Origin: Nitrospira sp.
GTDB taxonomy: Bacteria > Nitrospirota > Nitrospiria > Nitrospirales > Nitrospiraceae
NCBI GenBank assembly: GCA_030123605.1
Contig: CP126123.1
Coordinates: forward strand, 248,001 to 312,000
Direction of reading: 5' to 3'
DNA length: 64,000 nucleotides
Shown piece after piece: positions 1 through 9,827 of the stretch (position 1 is its first letter; every line of letters begins with the position of its first letter). The notes beneath the pieces are model-generated. The model searched no databases and was not told the origin of the DNA. It worked only from the letters and a program-made list of their open reading frames with translations. The translations under genes and the position numbers were made by a program.

Positions 1-3000
1 CGCCTGATTCCGGCGCAGCCGGCCCGCGCGCCCATCGTATTTCAACTGACCAGGGGCGCTGCGGACAGTTCGGCCCCGGCCGGAACCAAGATCGCCGCGC
101 CGCCGCCTCCCGGCAGTTCACAGCAAATCGTGTTCGAAACCGAGCAGGATGCGGGCATTGCGTCTGCCAACCTCGTCCAAGTCGTCAGTCTGTGGCCGGG
201 CCGGGACCAGTATCTGGACCACAGTGTTGCGTTGCTTGCCGCGCAGCCGTTCACCCTCTTCGATCCCCTGTTGTCGCAACAGACGGATCACATCCTCTAT
301 CTCGGACATCCTTCGCTCCTTGCCTTCATGGGAACCGTCCACTTGGCGGTTAGGTTCGATCTCGAGCAGGGTAGTTCATCGCCGTTGGACCTCACCTGGG
401 AATATTGGGACGGGGAAGTGTGGCGCGGATTCATTGCCAATCGTGCGTCTTGTCTCGATGCGGTAGCGGCAGGTCATGACGGAACCGCAGGTCTCACGGC
501 GGACGGCTCCGTCCATCTCGATGTCGAAGGCGCGCAGGCTGCGGCAACATCCGTCAACGGCGTCACGTCGTACTGGATTCGCGGCAGGCTGTCGCAGCCG
601 CTTCCCCCGGACCCGGCGGAATCGTTGCCGATCGTGGATGCCATCAACGTGCGGACGTTGATCGACCGGCACATGGAATTGAGCCTGGCGGTCACCTTCG
701 ACCGTCTCTTGTCCTCCGGTGCCGGCACCGGTACCAGAATTTCGATTCAGGATGAATGCGGCAAGGAGCTTGGCGGGAATGACGCTCCCATTTCGATCAC
801 CGTTGCCGATGCCGATGATGTCGGAGCCTTGCCTGTCGCTGTATCTGTCCCTTCGACCAGTGGCACGTTTTCCGACCTCAAGTTTTCTCCTAGTCATACC
901 TATCAATTCACGGTCGCGTTCCTGGGGCTGACGGGGACAGTCTTTGTTCCGTTCCATCTGGAAGGTGCTGTTCCCGGCAGTCACGTCTCCCTCGCGGTGA
1001 CGGTCAAGGTGGAGGGCCTCTTGCCGGACAAGGCACTCTGCGACGGGAAAACCCTTGACCTGACCAAGGCCTTTTTTCCGCTCGGCGCGAGTCCCGGCCT
1101 CGGATCAACGTTCTATTTCAAACAGAACGAAATTTTCAGCAAGCCGGGAGCGATCGTTCAGATATACCTCGATCCTGCGATACCGGTAGATAGTGCGGAC
1201 CCTAATTCCATGACGTCTCACACGGTCAATTGGGAATATTGGAATGGGTGGGAATGGTCGCTCTTGGTGCAGTCTGCTTCGTCGGGATTCGGGATGAACT
1301 CGCAATACTCCAAAGAATTCACGGCCAATGAAATCATTCCATTCATTGTCCCTCAAGATATCCGCGCAACCGCAGTCAACAACGACGAAGGGCTCTGGAT
1401 GCGTGCGCGCTTGGTCAATGGTGGATATGGGATTAAGAAAAGCATTCCCATTCCCCATACCGATCCGAAAGCCACAGTCGATTATATTCAGCCTCAGCCG
1501 CCCTCTGTCGCAGTCTTTCGCATGGGCTACTCGTGGGTGCAGGGTCCGTCTTCGTTCGAACAGGTCTTCACCTATAACGACTTCCAGTATGAGGACCGTT
1601 CGGACGACGCGCGCCTTTCGGGCAGATCGTTCGCGCCCTACAGACCCATCGCGGAAGTGACCCCTGCCTTGTATCTCGGCTTCGACAAGCGTCTTCCGGT
1701 GAACAATTTCGGGCTGTATCTCGATATCGTGGAAGTACTCGGCGCCTCTCCGAATCCGGCGCTGATCTGGGAGTATTGGAACGGGGGCGATTGGGAACAT
1801 ACCACGGTTGAAGACGACACCAGGAATCTCCGACTGCCAGGCATTCTCACCTCCATTCCCGCGGCGGGCAGTCAATCTCTCGCCCGCTTCGATCGCCCGC
1901 TGTTCTGGTTGCGAGGCCGCATGAAAGAAGACGGACCGCCTCCTCAATCCACCGTCAATCATATGTACACCAACGCCGTCTGGGCATCGCAGCGGGAGAC
2001 CTTTACCAACGCACCGCTGGGGGCCAGCGCCGGCTCGCCCAATCAAATCCTGCGGTTCACGCAGATTCCCATCCTGCCGGACCAGGTGATCGAGGTTCAG
2101 GAATTGAGCGGCGCCCGCGCGAACACGGAATGGCGTCTCGTTGTCCTTGATGTGACCTCCGGCGACTCCCAAGCGGTCGCCAAGCTGGAGGCGTTGTTGG
2201 CGGCAGAAGGGACGCAGACGGACGTGGTCCTGGGTGTGATTCGGCTGACGCGGAACAAAGCGAAGCAGGTCACGGCTGTCTGGGTGCGGTGGCAGGAGCA
2301 GCCGAACTTTTTCGATTCTACCGCCGGCTCACGCGACTATGTGCTCGATCACGCCGGCGGCCGCCTCTTTTTCGGCAACGGCGAGGCAGGCATGATTCCG
2401 CGGGCCGGCGCAGCCGTCCAGGCTTCGACGTTTCGATCCGGCGGAGGTCTCGCCGGAAACGTGAAGGCCGCGACGATCACTCAACTTCTTGGATCTGTTT
2501 CAGGCATTCAATCCATTGTGAACCCTCGCGCGGCGGAAGGTGGCGCCGATGGTGAGACGCTCGAAGCCTTTGCGCTGCGAGGCCCGATGAGCATTCCGAC
2601 CCGCGGAAGGGTCCTCATGTGTTCGGATTACGAAACGATGGCCCGTGAAGCCTCCGCCGGTGTCGCCGTCGCGCGCGCGATTCCCACGAACAACCCGGCA
2701 GGCCGCACCCTTGCCGGTTGGGTCACGCTGATCATCATTCCCCAAAGCGAAGAGCCGCGCCCCGTTCCCTCGTTCGGACTCCGGAACGAGGTGCGTGCCT
2801 TTCTCGAGGCGAGGACTTCCGCAAATCTTGCGGCCGGTCACTCCATAGAAGTCATCGGACCGGATTATTTACCGATCGATGTGACGGCGACGATTTCGCC
2901 GCGTGATGCAACCGGAGCGGGCCAGGTCGAAGCATCGGCCTTGCAGGCGCTCGAACGGTTTTTACATCCGTTGCACGGCGGGCCCGGAGGACTTGGGTGG

Positions 3001-3192
3001 GACCTAGGCCGAGGCGTATTTGCGTCGGACGTCGCCGCGGTGTTGGGCGATGTCGAGGGCGTCGATTATGTGGAAGACTTGGCGTTGTTCGTGAATGGTG
3101 TTTTGCAGGGTGAGAAGGTCGAGGTGCCGTCGGGGCAGATCGTCGTCGCCGGACAATTGAAGGTGACGGTGATCCTCCCGGTCCGTGGATAG
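1..3192 (+). CDS. Baseplate J-like wedge protein of eCIS/contractile tail (5' end outside window)
   Basis: Seen: the reading frame is open from base 1 and reads into a GTG at 130 with no stop, and the upstream residues (Pro/Gly-rich, ending SSQQIVFETEQD) continue the protein naturally, so the gene begins left of the window. Three WEYW[D/N]G..W modules occur near 391, 1228 and 1762. The last third (about 2320-3150) resembles the baseplate-J/gp6-type C-terminal region, with a YVLD..GGRLFFGNGE..G..P block. Known: such proteins (putative baseplate assembly family) form the wedges that hold the tail tube and sheath. Context: the next gene at 3229 is a second J-like protein, 36 bp downstream. I infer a structural baseplate role. 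The exact Afp11/Afp12 equivalence is not resolved. Confidence 0.85.
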   Translation, partial: RLIPAQPARAPIVFQLTRGAADSSAPAGTKIAAPPPPGSSQQIVFETEQDAGIASANLVQVVSLWPGRDQYLDHSVALLAAQPFTLFDPLLSQQTDHILYLGHPSLLAFMGTVHLAVRFDLEQGSSSPLDLTWEYWDGEVWRGFIANRASCLDAVAAGHDGTAGLTADGSVHLDVEGAQAAATSVNGVTSYWIRGRLSQPLPPDPAESLPIVDAINVRTLIDRHMELSLAVTFDRLLSSGAGTGTRISIQDECGKELGGNDAPISITVADADDVGALPVAVSVPSTSGTFSDLKFSPSHTYQFTVAFLGLTGTVFVPFHLEGAVPGSHVSLAVTVKVEGLLPDKALCDGKTLDLTKAFFPLGASPGLGSTFYFKQNEIFSKPGAIVQIYLDPAIPVDSADPNSMTSHTVNWEYWNGWEWSLLVQSASSGFGMNSQYSKEFTANEIIPFIVPQDIRATAVNNDEGLWMRARLVNGGYGIKKSIPIPHTDPKATVDYIQPQPPSVAVFRMGYSWVQGPSSFEQVFTYNDFQYEDRSDDARLSGRSFAPYRPIAEVTPALYLGFDKRLPVNNFGLYLDIVEVLGASPNPALIWEYWNGGDWEHTTVEDDTRNLRLPGILTSIPAAGSQSLARFDRPLFWLRGRMKEDGPPPQSTVNHMYTNAVWASQRETFTNAPLGASAGSPNQILRFTQIPILPDQVIEVQELSGARANTEWRLVVLDVTSGDSQAVAKLEALLAAEGTQTDVVLGVIRLTRNKAKQVTAVWVRWQEQPNFFDSTAGSRDYVLDHAGGRLFFGNGEAGMIPRAGAAVQASTFRSGGGLAGNVKAATITQLLGSVSGIQSIVNPRAAEGGADGETLEAFALRGPMSIPTRGRVLMCSDYETMAREASAGVAVARAIPTNNPAGRTLAGWVTLIIIPQSEEPRPVPSFGLRNEVRAFLEARTSANLAAGHSIEVIGPDYLPIDVTATISPRDATGAGQVEASALQALERFLHPLHGGPGGLGWDLGRGVFASDVAAVLGDVEGVDYVEDLALFVNGVLQGEKVEVPSGQIVVAGQLKVTVILPVRG

Positions 3193-3228
3193 CGGGGATC
3201 GCCTGGGGATACTGAAGAGGAGAGACAC

Positions 3229-5526
3229 ATGGCGTTGTTGTTGCCCAATCTCGATGATCGATCATGGGCGGACCTCGCCGACGAGGGCCGCGCGCTGATT
3301 CCGGTCTATGGACCTGAGTGGACCAACCACAATGCGAGCGATCCGGGAATCACTCTGGTCGAGTTGCTGGCCTGGATCACGGAAATGGATATCTTTCGGC
3401 TCAACCAGATATCCGATGCAGCACGGCTGCGGTTTCTCGCTTTGGTAGGAGTCAGCACGCGCCCCCCCCTTCCGGCCTCGGCGGTTCTGAGTTTCGCGCT
3501 GGGGAAGGGGAGCGGGCCTGTTACGATCCCGCAAGGTCTCGAATTTTTCGGTCAGGATGCGGGCGGAATCGACGTACGGTATCAGACTACATGCGAGATC
3601 ACGGCGGTGCCCGGAGCCCTGGCAGCCCTGCAGTTTTCTGGCACGGCCGGCTTTCAGAATCTCACTCCCTCCTGGCGCCGCCGCATGGCGCTCTCTCCCT
3701 TCGGACCGGAGCCGGCGCCGGGTGCGGCGTTGTATGTGGGAATGACGGAAACCCTGCCGGTCGGCTCGCCGGTGACGCTCTATTGCACATTCGGCGACGG
3801 CTTCTCCGGTTTCAAAGATCGCCGGCGCATTCTGGAAGAGATGGACGGGCAAGAACGCCGCTGCCGTAACATACAACCGGAGAATCCTTGCCGGAAACAG
3901 ACGGCTGCGCTTCCCGTCTCTCCATCGACGACACGTGCCGTCCCGCCGCTTGCTCATTACGGTGTACGAACCAGATGGGAATACCTCGCAGTTTCAGGCG
4001 GGACGTCGCAGTGGGTACCGCTGCACCCATCGAAACACGAAGTTCTGGATGACACGCGCGCGTTTACGCTGGACGGACCGGTCACGTTCCGTGTGCCTGA
4101 AAAAATGGCGTCCGGCAAGATCGGGAACGTCTCGACGCCTCTGTATTACCTCCGTTGCCTGGTCGAAGCGGGGCGTTTCGATGCCGCTCCGATTCTGACC
4201 GATGTCGCCTATAACGGCGTCCATACCGTGCAACGTGTGCCGATTTCCTCATCGTTCGTGATCGACTCCACATGCGCCATCACCTACGGACCGAGTGGCG
4301 TGCCGAAGCCCAACGATCGCTCCATGCTGCGCCTGCGGTTCGATGCGCGATCGCGCATCACGACCCTCGACTTCCGCGACGGAGTCATGGGCGGCCCGGA
4401 ATTTACGATTCTTGACTATAAGGCGCCCGGCAATCATCGCGACGGCTCCCTGATCCTGGACGCAGCGTTGCTCGGCTACGGCAACGGTTTTCCCGCCCAA
4501 CAGGTTGTTTTGCCTGAAGCGCCGGTCGAACCGTTCACGCTCCGACTTTACACGCAGGAGAAGGATTCGTGGCATACCTGGAAATTACGCGATGATTTCC
4601 TGGCCTCGACGCGACGAGATTTCCACGCGGTGCTGGACGCCACGACGGGTATTCTCACCTTCGGTGATGGAGAGCAGGGTCGCGTGCCTCCCGCATCCGA
4701 CTGTGTGATCGTCGCGGCGTTCGACGTCACAGGCGGGCCGAAGGGGAATCTCTCGCCCGGTCAGATCACCAGCTTGACGGATTCACCGCGCAACAGGGCC
4801 TTGCTCTACGACCCAACTGCGAATCCCGACGGGTGGACGCAACTCAAGTCCAAGCTCGACGGGATCTCGAACCAACGTGCCGCGGCCGGGGGGGCCTCGG
4901 CGGAAACCCTCTCACAGGCGGCCGGCCGCGCGGATCAACTGATCGACAGCAGCGGGCGCGCCGTCACGTTGGAAGACTACGAACGGCTCGCCGCGGAAAC
5001 TCCCGGTACGCGGATCGCCCGGGTGACTGCCCGCGCCAACCTCCATCCGGGTGTTCCCTGTTTCAAGGCTCCTGGCATGATCACGGTCATCATTCTTCCG
5101 TTTTTGCCGGCGGGACGCCCGGTCCCGACCCCAGGCTTGATTCGGGCGGTGGCGTCCTACCTTCGACCGCGACGTGTGATCGGAACCCGCGTCGAAGTCG
5201 CGGGGCCGACCTATCTTGAGGTCACGGTGAATGCCACGTTGCAATCCAAACAGGGGACGGACAAGGCGCAGTTGCAGACTGATACGCTCCAGGCGCTGAC
5301 GACCTTCCTGGATCCTCTGGTAGGAGGACCGGCCGGCAAGGGTTGGCCGTTTGGAAGGGACGTCTACCGTGCGGAGATCATGCGCATCCTTGGTGAAGTG
5401 CCGGGGGTAGACCATGTCATGTCGCTGACATTGACCCAGGGAAACGGACCGGCACAATGCGGAAATCTCTGCCTGGGTCCCACCTGGCTGGTAGCTTCGG
5501 GAGCACATCGGATTCAGGTCCTATGA
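3229..5526 (+). CDS. Second baseplate J-like assembly protein (765 aa)
   Basis: The ATG at 3229 follows a GAGGAG ribosome site. The N-terminus (LPNLDDRSW.DL..EGR.LIP and GPEWTNHNASDPGITLVELLAW) is characteristic of the putative baseplate assembly protein family found in eCIS and tailocin clusters. Around 4630-4780 a block with GILTFGDGEQGRVPP followed by a GGPKGNL stretch matches the GRLFFGNGEAG block of the preceding gene, so the two are distant paralogues. The C-terminal part (5000-5450) has the ATLQSKQG / GWPFGRDVYRAEI pattern also seen at the end of the first gene. Likely the partner wedge subunit forming a heterodimer, as gp6/gp7-like pairs do in contractile tails (inference). It lies 7 bp before the next gene. 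Confidence 0.88.
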   Translation: MALLLPNLDDRSWADLADEGRALIPVYGPEWTNHNASDPGITLVELLAWITEMDIFRLNQISDAARLRFLALVGVSTRPPLPASAVLSFALGKGSGPVTIPQGLEFFGQDAGGIDVRYQTTCEITAVPGALAALQFSGTAGFQNLTPSWRRRMALSPFGPEPAPGAALYVGMTETLPVGSPVTLYCTFGDGFSGFKDRRRILEEMDGQERRCRNIQPENPCRKQTAALPVSPSTTRAVPPLAHYGVRTRWEYLAVSGGTSQWVPLHPSKHEVLDDTRAFTLDGPVTFRVPEKMASGKIGNVSTPLYYLRCLVEAGRFDAAPILTDVAYNGVHTVQRVPISSSFVIDSTCAITYGPSGVPKPNDRSMLRLRFDARSRITTLDFRDGVMGGPEFTILDYKAPGNHRDGSLILDAALLGYGNGFPAQQVVLPEAPVEPFTLRLYTQEKDSWHTWKLRDDFLASTRRDFHAVLDATTGILTFGDGEQGRVPPASDCVIVAAFDVTGGPKGNLSPGQITSLTDSPRNRALLYDPTANPDGWTQLKSKLDGISNQRAAAGGASAETLSQAAGRADQLIDSSGRAVTLEDYERLAAETPGTRIARVTARANLHPGVPCFKAPGMITVIILPFLPAGRPVPTPGLIRAVASYLRPRRVIGTRVEVAGPTYLEVTVNATLQSKQGTDKAQLQTDTLQALTTFLDPLVGGPAGKGWPFGRDVYRAEIMRILGEVPGVDHVMSLTLTQGNGPAQCGNLCLGPTWLVASGAHRIQVL

Positions 5527-5533
5527 GGCGGAA

Positions 5534-6583
5534 ATGAACAAGCAGGACGATCGGCGACTCGGTCGCGTCGAATATTGGGAAGGGCAGATGCTGCGCGCCG
5601 GCGATTTCCTGGACAATCAACGAGTCGAGGCGCAGCGACGTTGGTGGCATAACCGGGCGTTGCACCAGGCGTATGGTATCTATCAGGGGTTCGCGGCGAC
5701 CTTGATCAAGGACCACAAGGGGCGCCCCGCAGCGATCAAAGTCACGTCAGGGGTGGCCTACGACTGTTTCGGTCGGGAACTGGTGTTGGATTGCAACGCG
5801 AGGGTGCCGCTCGCAGCGACTACGGCCGCAAAGAACGGATTGCTCATCCTCCTGGTCCGGTATCGCGACCTGCCGAGCCGCGATGTGACCGATGCGCGCT
5901 CCGCTTCCTGTTGTCTTGCAGGGGAGCAGGTCTCATCCGGTACGGTCGAGTTCGTCTGGTCTGAGGATGATGGAACGGCTCATCTGGAAGGCGTCGCCCT
6001 CGGTCGGTTGATGTATTCCGAGGGTCTCGTGAAACGGTTCGTGGCGTCAGCGAAGCCGCCGATCAGCCGTCCTCTGGCCCGCCCCACCTTGGGCACCGGA
6101 TCGACCGTTCCGGGAAACACGCCATGGCAGCCGTGGGAATACCACTCGATCGGTTCAGAACGGAACTCATTCACCTTCGAGATCGGCGTGCAAACGAGGA
6201 TCGACACTTCCGCCGCGGGCTTCACAGACATTCCTCAATACTTCGCCTGGCTGCAGGGACCGATCTGGAACCCCCAAACGATGCAACTGGTTCCCGCTCT
6301 GCTCCCGAGTCTTGCCGACGAAACCATCGACGGTTTCACGTTCCGGCTGATTCTGCTGCCGCCGAGGGAGGACGTCATCTTCTTGACAAAAAGCGCATCC
6401 GTTTTCCAACGACGGATCCATCCGGTTCGGGACTCGAATTCGTTCGCGGTCTTTGCCCGGCAGCAGAAATTGAGCGTGGTTTGGCTGGGATGCCAGATGC
6501 CTCCCAAGACAGCCTTTCTATCGCAAGAACCGACGCTTCACGGCAAGGTGTTTCAGTCTGAAGCGATCGTCAAAAAGACATAG
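5534..6583 (+). CDS. eCIS-associated protein of unknown function, HNR/LH motif family, copy 1 (349 aa)
   Basis: Starts with ATG 7 bp after the preceding stop, behind GGCGGAA. Residues about 7-86 contain the signature shared by four proteins of this cluster: a G..L.A.DF segment, then WWHNRALHQAYG (37-48), then V.SGVAYDCFGRELVL (about 73-86). The rest has no motif I recognise; it is rich in beta-type sequence, with no signal peptide or membrane segment. Placement directly after the two baseplate genes, in one operon, suggests a structural accessory of the baseplate or tail tip. Function is unknown; the link to the other three copies (6603, 9828, 10735) is from the sequence itself. Confidence 0.8.
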   Translation: MNKQDDRRLGRVEYWEGQMLRAGDFLDNQRVEAQRRWWHNRALHQAYGIYQGFAATLIKDHKGRPAAIKVTSGVAYDCFGRELVLDCNARVPLAATTAAKNGLLILLVRYRDLPSRDVTDARSASCCLAGEQVSSGTVEFVWSEDDGTAHLEGVALGRLMYSEGLVKRFVASAKPPISRPLARPTLGTGSTVPGNTPWQPWEYHSIGSERNSFTFEIGVQTRIDTSAAGFTDIPQYFAWLQGPIWNPQTMQLVPALLPSLADETIDGFTFRLILLPPREDVIFLTKSASVFQRRIHPVRDSNSFAVFARQQKLSVVWLGCQMPPKTAFLSQEPTLHGKVFQSEAIVKKT

Positions 6584-6602
6584 CAAGGGGTGAGGATTCA
6601 TC

Positions 6603-7568
6603 ATGGCAATCATCGGGACGACACAATTTCTCGAACGGATTCAGTTCTTCAACGGAGAGCGGCTGTTCGCCTCCGATCTTCAGGCGCTTGAAGCCTTCAA
6701 CCGCGAAATGCGCTGGTTGCACAACCAGAGCCTGCACCAGCCTGGTGTGGGGAGCGGATTCGCCGTTCTGGGAAATGTCGGCGATCGTCAGGTTACCATC
6801 GCTCCCGGTTATGCGCTGGATGCGCATGGCGAGGAAATCATCCTCACTCAGAGCCTCGCTCTGCCGATTCCTCCGGTGGCGGACAATGGCTCCGGCGGCT
6901 CGGTGTTCTACGACCTGACCGTGTCCTATCCACAGGATTCGGATTTGAAACCGACGGAAACGCGTGTGGGAATCTGCAATTGCCCTCCCCAAGGCGTCGT
7001 CCGCCTGCGCGAAGAGCCGGTCTTTTGTTGGGTGCGCCTGAACGACAACCCGACCAATCGTCAGCCGGTAGACGCCAGGCTCAAGACCTTGATTCGGACC
7101 GGCATGTTCATTGTTCTGGCGCAGGTGGAAATTTTTAATTGTCAATTGCGGCGGCCCGTGTCCACCGCGCAGCAACGGAGTGCGCGCCCGCCGAAATCGC
7201 CTTATGTTGCGTCCGGGCTCGCGACGAAGGTGCAGTGGACCGCCGAGTTCAATGGAATGACGACGGCAGATGCGTTCGGCGGCAGGATCGGCGCCCCCTA
7301 TCAGGCCACCATCGACACGTCTTCGGGCGGGTTTCAGGCTAATCCCGCCTATATCGCGCGCCTAGTCGGCTCACGGGTGGATGCCGGCATGAACCAACCC
7401 GTTCTCTTGATCGACGGAATGATCAACGTCCCAGCCGCCTCCGTTTCGCCCACGTCGTTCATCCTTGAGGTCTTTCGGTTCGTGGCCCAGCTAGATGGCT
7501 CCGGCGGCGCTCCTCCGTCGCTGCCACCCCCGACGTGGGACGTGGCTTGGTTGGGAGTGGAAGGGTAA
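6603..7568 (+). CDS. eCIS-associated protein of unknown function, HNR/LH motif family, copy 2 (321 aa)
   Basis: Paralogue of the gene at 5534: FFNGERL.ASDLQ near the start, WLHNQSLHQPGVG at 38-50, and V.IAPGYALDAHGEEIIL at about 69-82. It is 19 bp downstream of copy 1 and 5 bp upstream of the tail protein I fusion, so all three are very likely co-transcribed. The middle is Cys/Pro-containing (CNCPPQG) and the C-terminal half looks like a beta-rich domain. No enzyme motif, signal peptide or membrane helix is visible. Probably a structural subunit of the injection particle (inference from position). Confidence 0.8.
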   Translation: MAIIGTTQFLERIQFFNGERLFASDLQALEAFNREMRWLHNQSLHQPGVGSGFAVLGNVGDRQVTIAPGYALDAHGEEIILTQSLALPIPPVADNGSGGSVFYDLTVSYPQDSDLKPTETRVGICNCPPQGVVRLREEPVFCWVRLNDNPTNRQPVDARLKTLIRTGMFIVLAQVEIFNCQLRRPVSTAQQRSARPPKSPYVASGLATKVQWTAEFNGMTTADAFGGRIGAPYQATIDTSSGGFQANPAYIARLVGSRVDAGMNQPVLLIDGMINVPAASVSPTSFILEVFRFVAQLDGSGGAPPSLPPPTWDVAWLGVEG

Positions 7569-7573
7569 CGTTC

Positions 7574-9796
7574 ATGAGCGAGCGCAGTCCTAACAATTAT
7601 GTTTTTTTGAACCGAGAAGGGCGCTGGCCCCATTTCAGTCGCAGCGGCCTCGATCTCCTTCCCGACGGAACGCTGCAACTTGCCGGAGTTCCGTTGCTGG
7701 CCGGTTCGCTTCCGGATGCGGTAAGAAACGCGGAAGCTCCGACCGAGCTTGTGGGCGTGACCGTGGATTGCGCGGGGAACGTCTACTTCACGGAGCCGGA
7801 CACGAATCGCCTGCTACGGATCGGCGGGTGCGACGGCTCCGTGGACCCTGTTCCGTGCCTGCGCGGAGGCGAAGACGGCTTACCGGGGCAATTGCGCAGT
7901 CCGCGCGGCCTGCTCATTCCGCCGAACCGCCGAGTTCTGTTCGTCGCGGACAGCGGCAATCATCGCATCCAAATCTTCGATCTCGACAATGTTCAGTTGC
8001 TCGATATATGGGGCGGCACGGCGCCCGGTTCGCAACCGGGGCAGTTCGACAGTCCTTGGACGTTGGCCGCAGACGCCACCGGCAATGTGTACGTCGTGGA
8101 CTACGGCAACCGCCGCGTTCAGAAGTTCAACCTTCTGGGCGAGGTCATTCCGTCCTTTGCTCAGAACATGGCTGCTTCCGGCCTGCTCCACCGACCGGCG
8201 GATATTGCCATTACAAGGTACGAAGGCAATCCGGCACTTTTCGTGCTGGACATATCGTCCCACCAAATTTTTCTGTTCGACGATGCGGGACATCCTCTGC
8301 TCGATTCTGCAGGCCACCCGAAGATCATCTCCGATACGCATCTCATCCAACCCATGGCCTTGGCGGCGGCGGGTGATTCACTCTATGTCGGCGACAATGC
8401 CGCCCGCCGCATTGTTCGCTTCCGCATCGACGACCCGATCGAATTCGTCGGCGAAGCCATCGGTTACGAAGGACCGGTCGCGGCACTTTTCCTGAGCGGC
8501 CAGGACCAACTCTGGGTCCATCCAGGTGATTCGCTGACGCCGCTGCCCCTGGCCACGCGCGAGGGGTTCGGCACAGTGGGGAGTCTTTGGCATCGAGAGC
8601 CTATCCGCGTGACCGGGCGCACAGTCGTCTGGCACAGGTTGCTGGCCCTTCTCGCGCCGCTGTGCCGGAACGCCCATCTCGACCTATTTGCCTACGCGTC
8701 AGACCAGGTCAACGACGTTCCCGACGTCGATCCTGCAACGGCCAATCCCTTTCAGGATCGACGCTGGCATTCCGTCCCTTCCATGGCGAATCTCGATCTG
8801 ACCGACCTCTATATCGGCGGGGCGCAACGTAAGTTTCTGTGGGTCGGGGCCCTCTTTTCTGGAGACGGCACCGCCACGCCGCAGTTGCGCCAACTGCGCG
8901 TCGAATTCGACTGGCCGACGTTTGATCACTACCTCCCGGCGATCTATCGCCATGACGACGCGTGCGGAGATTTTTTCCTACGCCTCCTGTCGCTGTGCCA
9001 GAGCTTCTTCGAGGATGTCGAACAAGAGATCGTGGCCCTTCCCATGCTGTTTGATCCGTTCGGCGCCCCTGCGGACTTTCTTCCCTGGCTGGCCGGGTGT
9101 CTGGGCCTGGACTTGGACGAAGGTTGGAGCGAATCCAAGCAACGCGACATTATCGGCCGCCTCTTCGACTATTACGGAAAACGCGGCACCCCAGAAGGCT
9201 TGCGGGAAGCCCTCAAGCTGTTTGCCGGCGTCACGGCAGTCATCGACGAGCCCATCCTCAACGCAGCCTGGTGGGTATTGCCCGATCCTGCCGCCGGCTG
9301 TTGCGGAGCCTGCGCAACCGAATCGGGCTCCGCCGAAACCTGGGAGGACGCCGCATATTCGATCCTCGGCTGGACGACGATGCTTCCACCCGCGAAGCCG
9401 CAAGGCGCCGTCGTCGGGACGTCCGCCGATCTCGACCAGTCGCACCTCATCACGGAAGAGGACTTGGGCGCGCCGCTCTTTGCCGATGTCGCGTACCAAT
9501 TCCGCGTGGAGGTCTATCGCTCGCAGGTGATGTCCACGGACGCGCTTCCCAAAATCCGTGCGGTCCTCGACGGCGAAAAACCTGCGCACACGCTCTACCG
9601 GCTTTGTATCATCGACCCGCTCTTTCGCGTCGGCTTGCAAGGCCGCGTCGGTATCGACACGGTCGTGGGCGGACCGCCCAGCAGCCTTGCCCTGGGAACG
9701 GGCCAGGCCCTCGGGACCGAAACGGCGCTCGCGGGCGCGGCCTTGAGTCGCCTGGGCGACGAGACCCGTGTGGGAACGTCCGTCCGTCTTGCGTGA
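7574..9796 (+). CDS. NHL beta-propeller fused to phage tail protein I domain (740 aa)
   Basis: I chose the ATG at 7574, 5 bp after the previous stop behind GGAAGGG; an upstream in-frame start would read into the previous gene. Residues about 50-300 hold NHL-type propeller blades (VDCAGNVYFTEPDTNRLLRI, VLFVADSGNHRIQIFD, GNVYVVDYGNRRVQKF, DSLYVGDNAARRIVRF). From about residue 450, DHYLPAIYR...SFFEDVEQEI and FLPWLAGCLGLDLDEGW...YYGKRGTPEGLREAL are the hallmark of tail protein I (gpI-like) baseplate proteins. Known: gpI-type proteins sit at the baseplate periphery or fibre junction. The propeller probably faces outward and may bind ligand or target (inference). The C-terminus is Gly/Ala/Leu-rich. 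Confidence 0.88.
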   Translation: MSERSPNNYVFLNREGRWPHFSRSGLDLLPDGTLQLAGVPLLAGSLPDAVRNAEAPTELVGVTVDCAGNVYFTEPDTNRLLRIGGCDGSVDPVPCLRGGEDGLPGQLRSPRGLLIPPNRRVLFVADSGNHRIQIFDLDNVQLLDIWGGTAPGSQPGQFDSPWTLAADATGNVYVVDYGNRRVQKFNLLGEVIPSFAQNMAASGLLHRPADIAITRYEGNPALFVLDISSHQIFLFDDAGHPLLDSAGHPKIISDTHLIQPMALAAAGDSLYVGDNAARRIVRFRIDDPIEFVGEAIGYEGPVAALFLSGQDQLWVHPGDSLTPLPLATREGFGTVGSLWHREPIRVTGRTVVWHRLLALLAPLCRNAHLDLFAYASDQVNDVPDVDPATANPFQDRRWHSVPSMANLDLTDLYIGGAQRKFLWVGALFSGDGTATPQLRQLRVEFDWPTFDHYLPAIYRHDDACGDFFLRLLSLCQSFFEDVEQEIVALPMLFDPFGAPADFLPWLAGCLGLDLDEGWSESKQRDIIGRLFDYYGKRGTPEGLREALKLFAGVTAVIDEPILNAAWWVLPDPAAGCCGACATESGSAETWEDAAYSILGWTTMLPPAKPQGAVVGTSADLDQSHLITEEDLGAPLFADVAYQFRVEVYRSQVMSTDALPKIRAVLDGEKPAHTLYRLCIIDPLFRVGLQGRVGIDTVVGGPPSSLALGTGQALGTETALAGAALSRLGDETRVGTSVRLA

Positions 9797-9827
9797 ATCC
9801 TGTTGGCTTCGGAGAGGAGGAAGAATC

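Noticed and set aside
130-132. GTG at 130 as start of the first baseplate protein
   Set aside because: The frame is open and protein-like from base 1, so the gene enters from outside the window.
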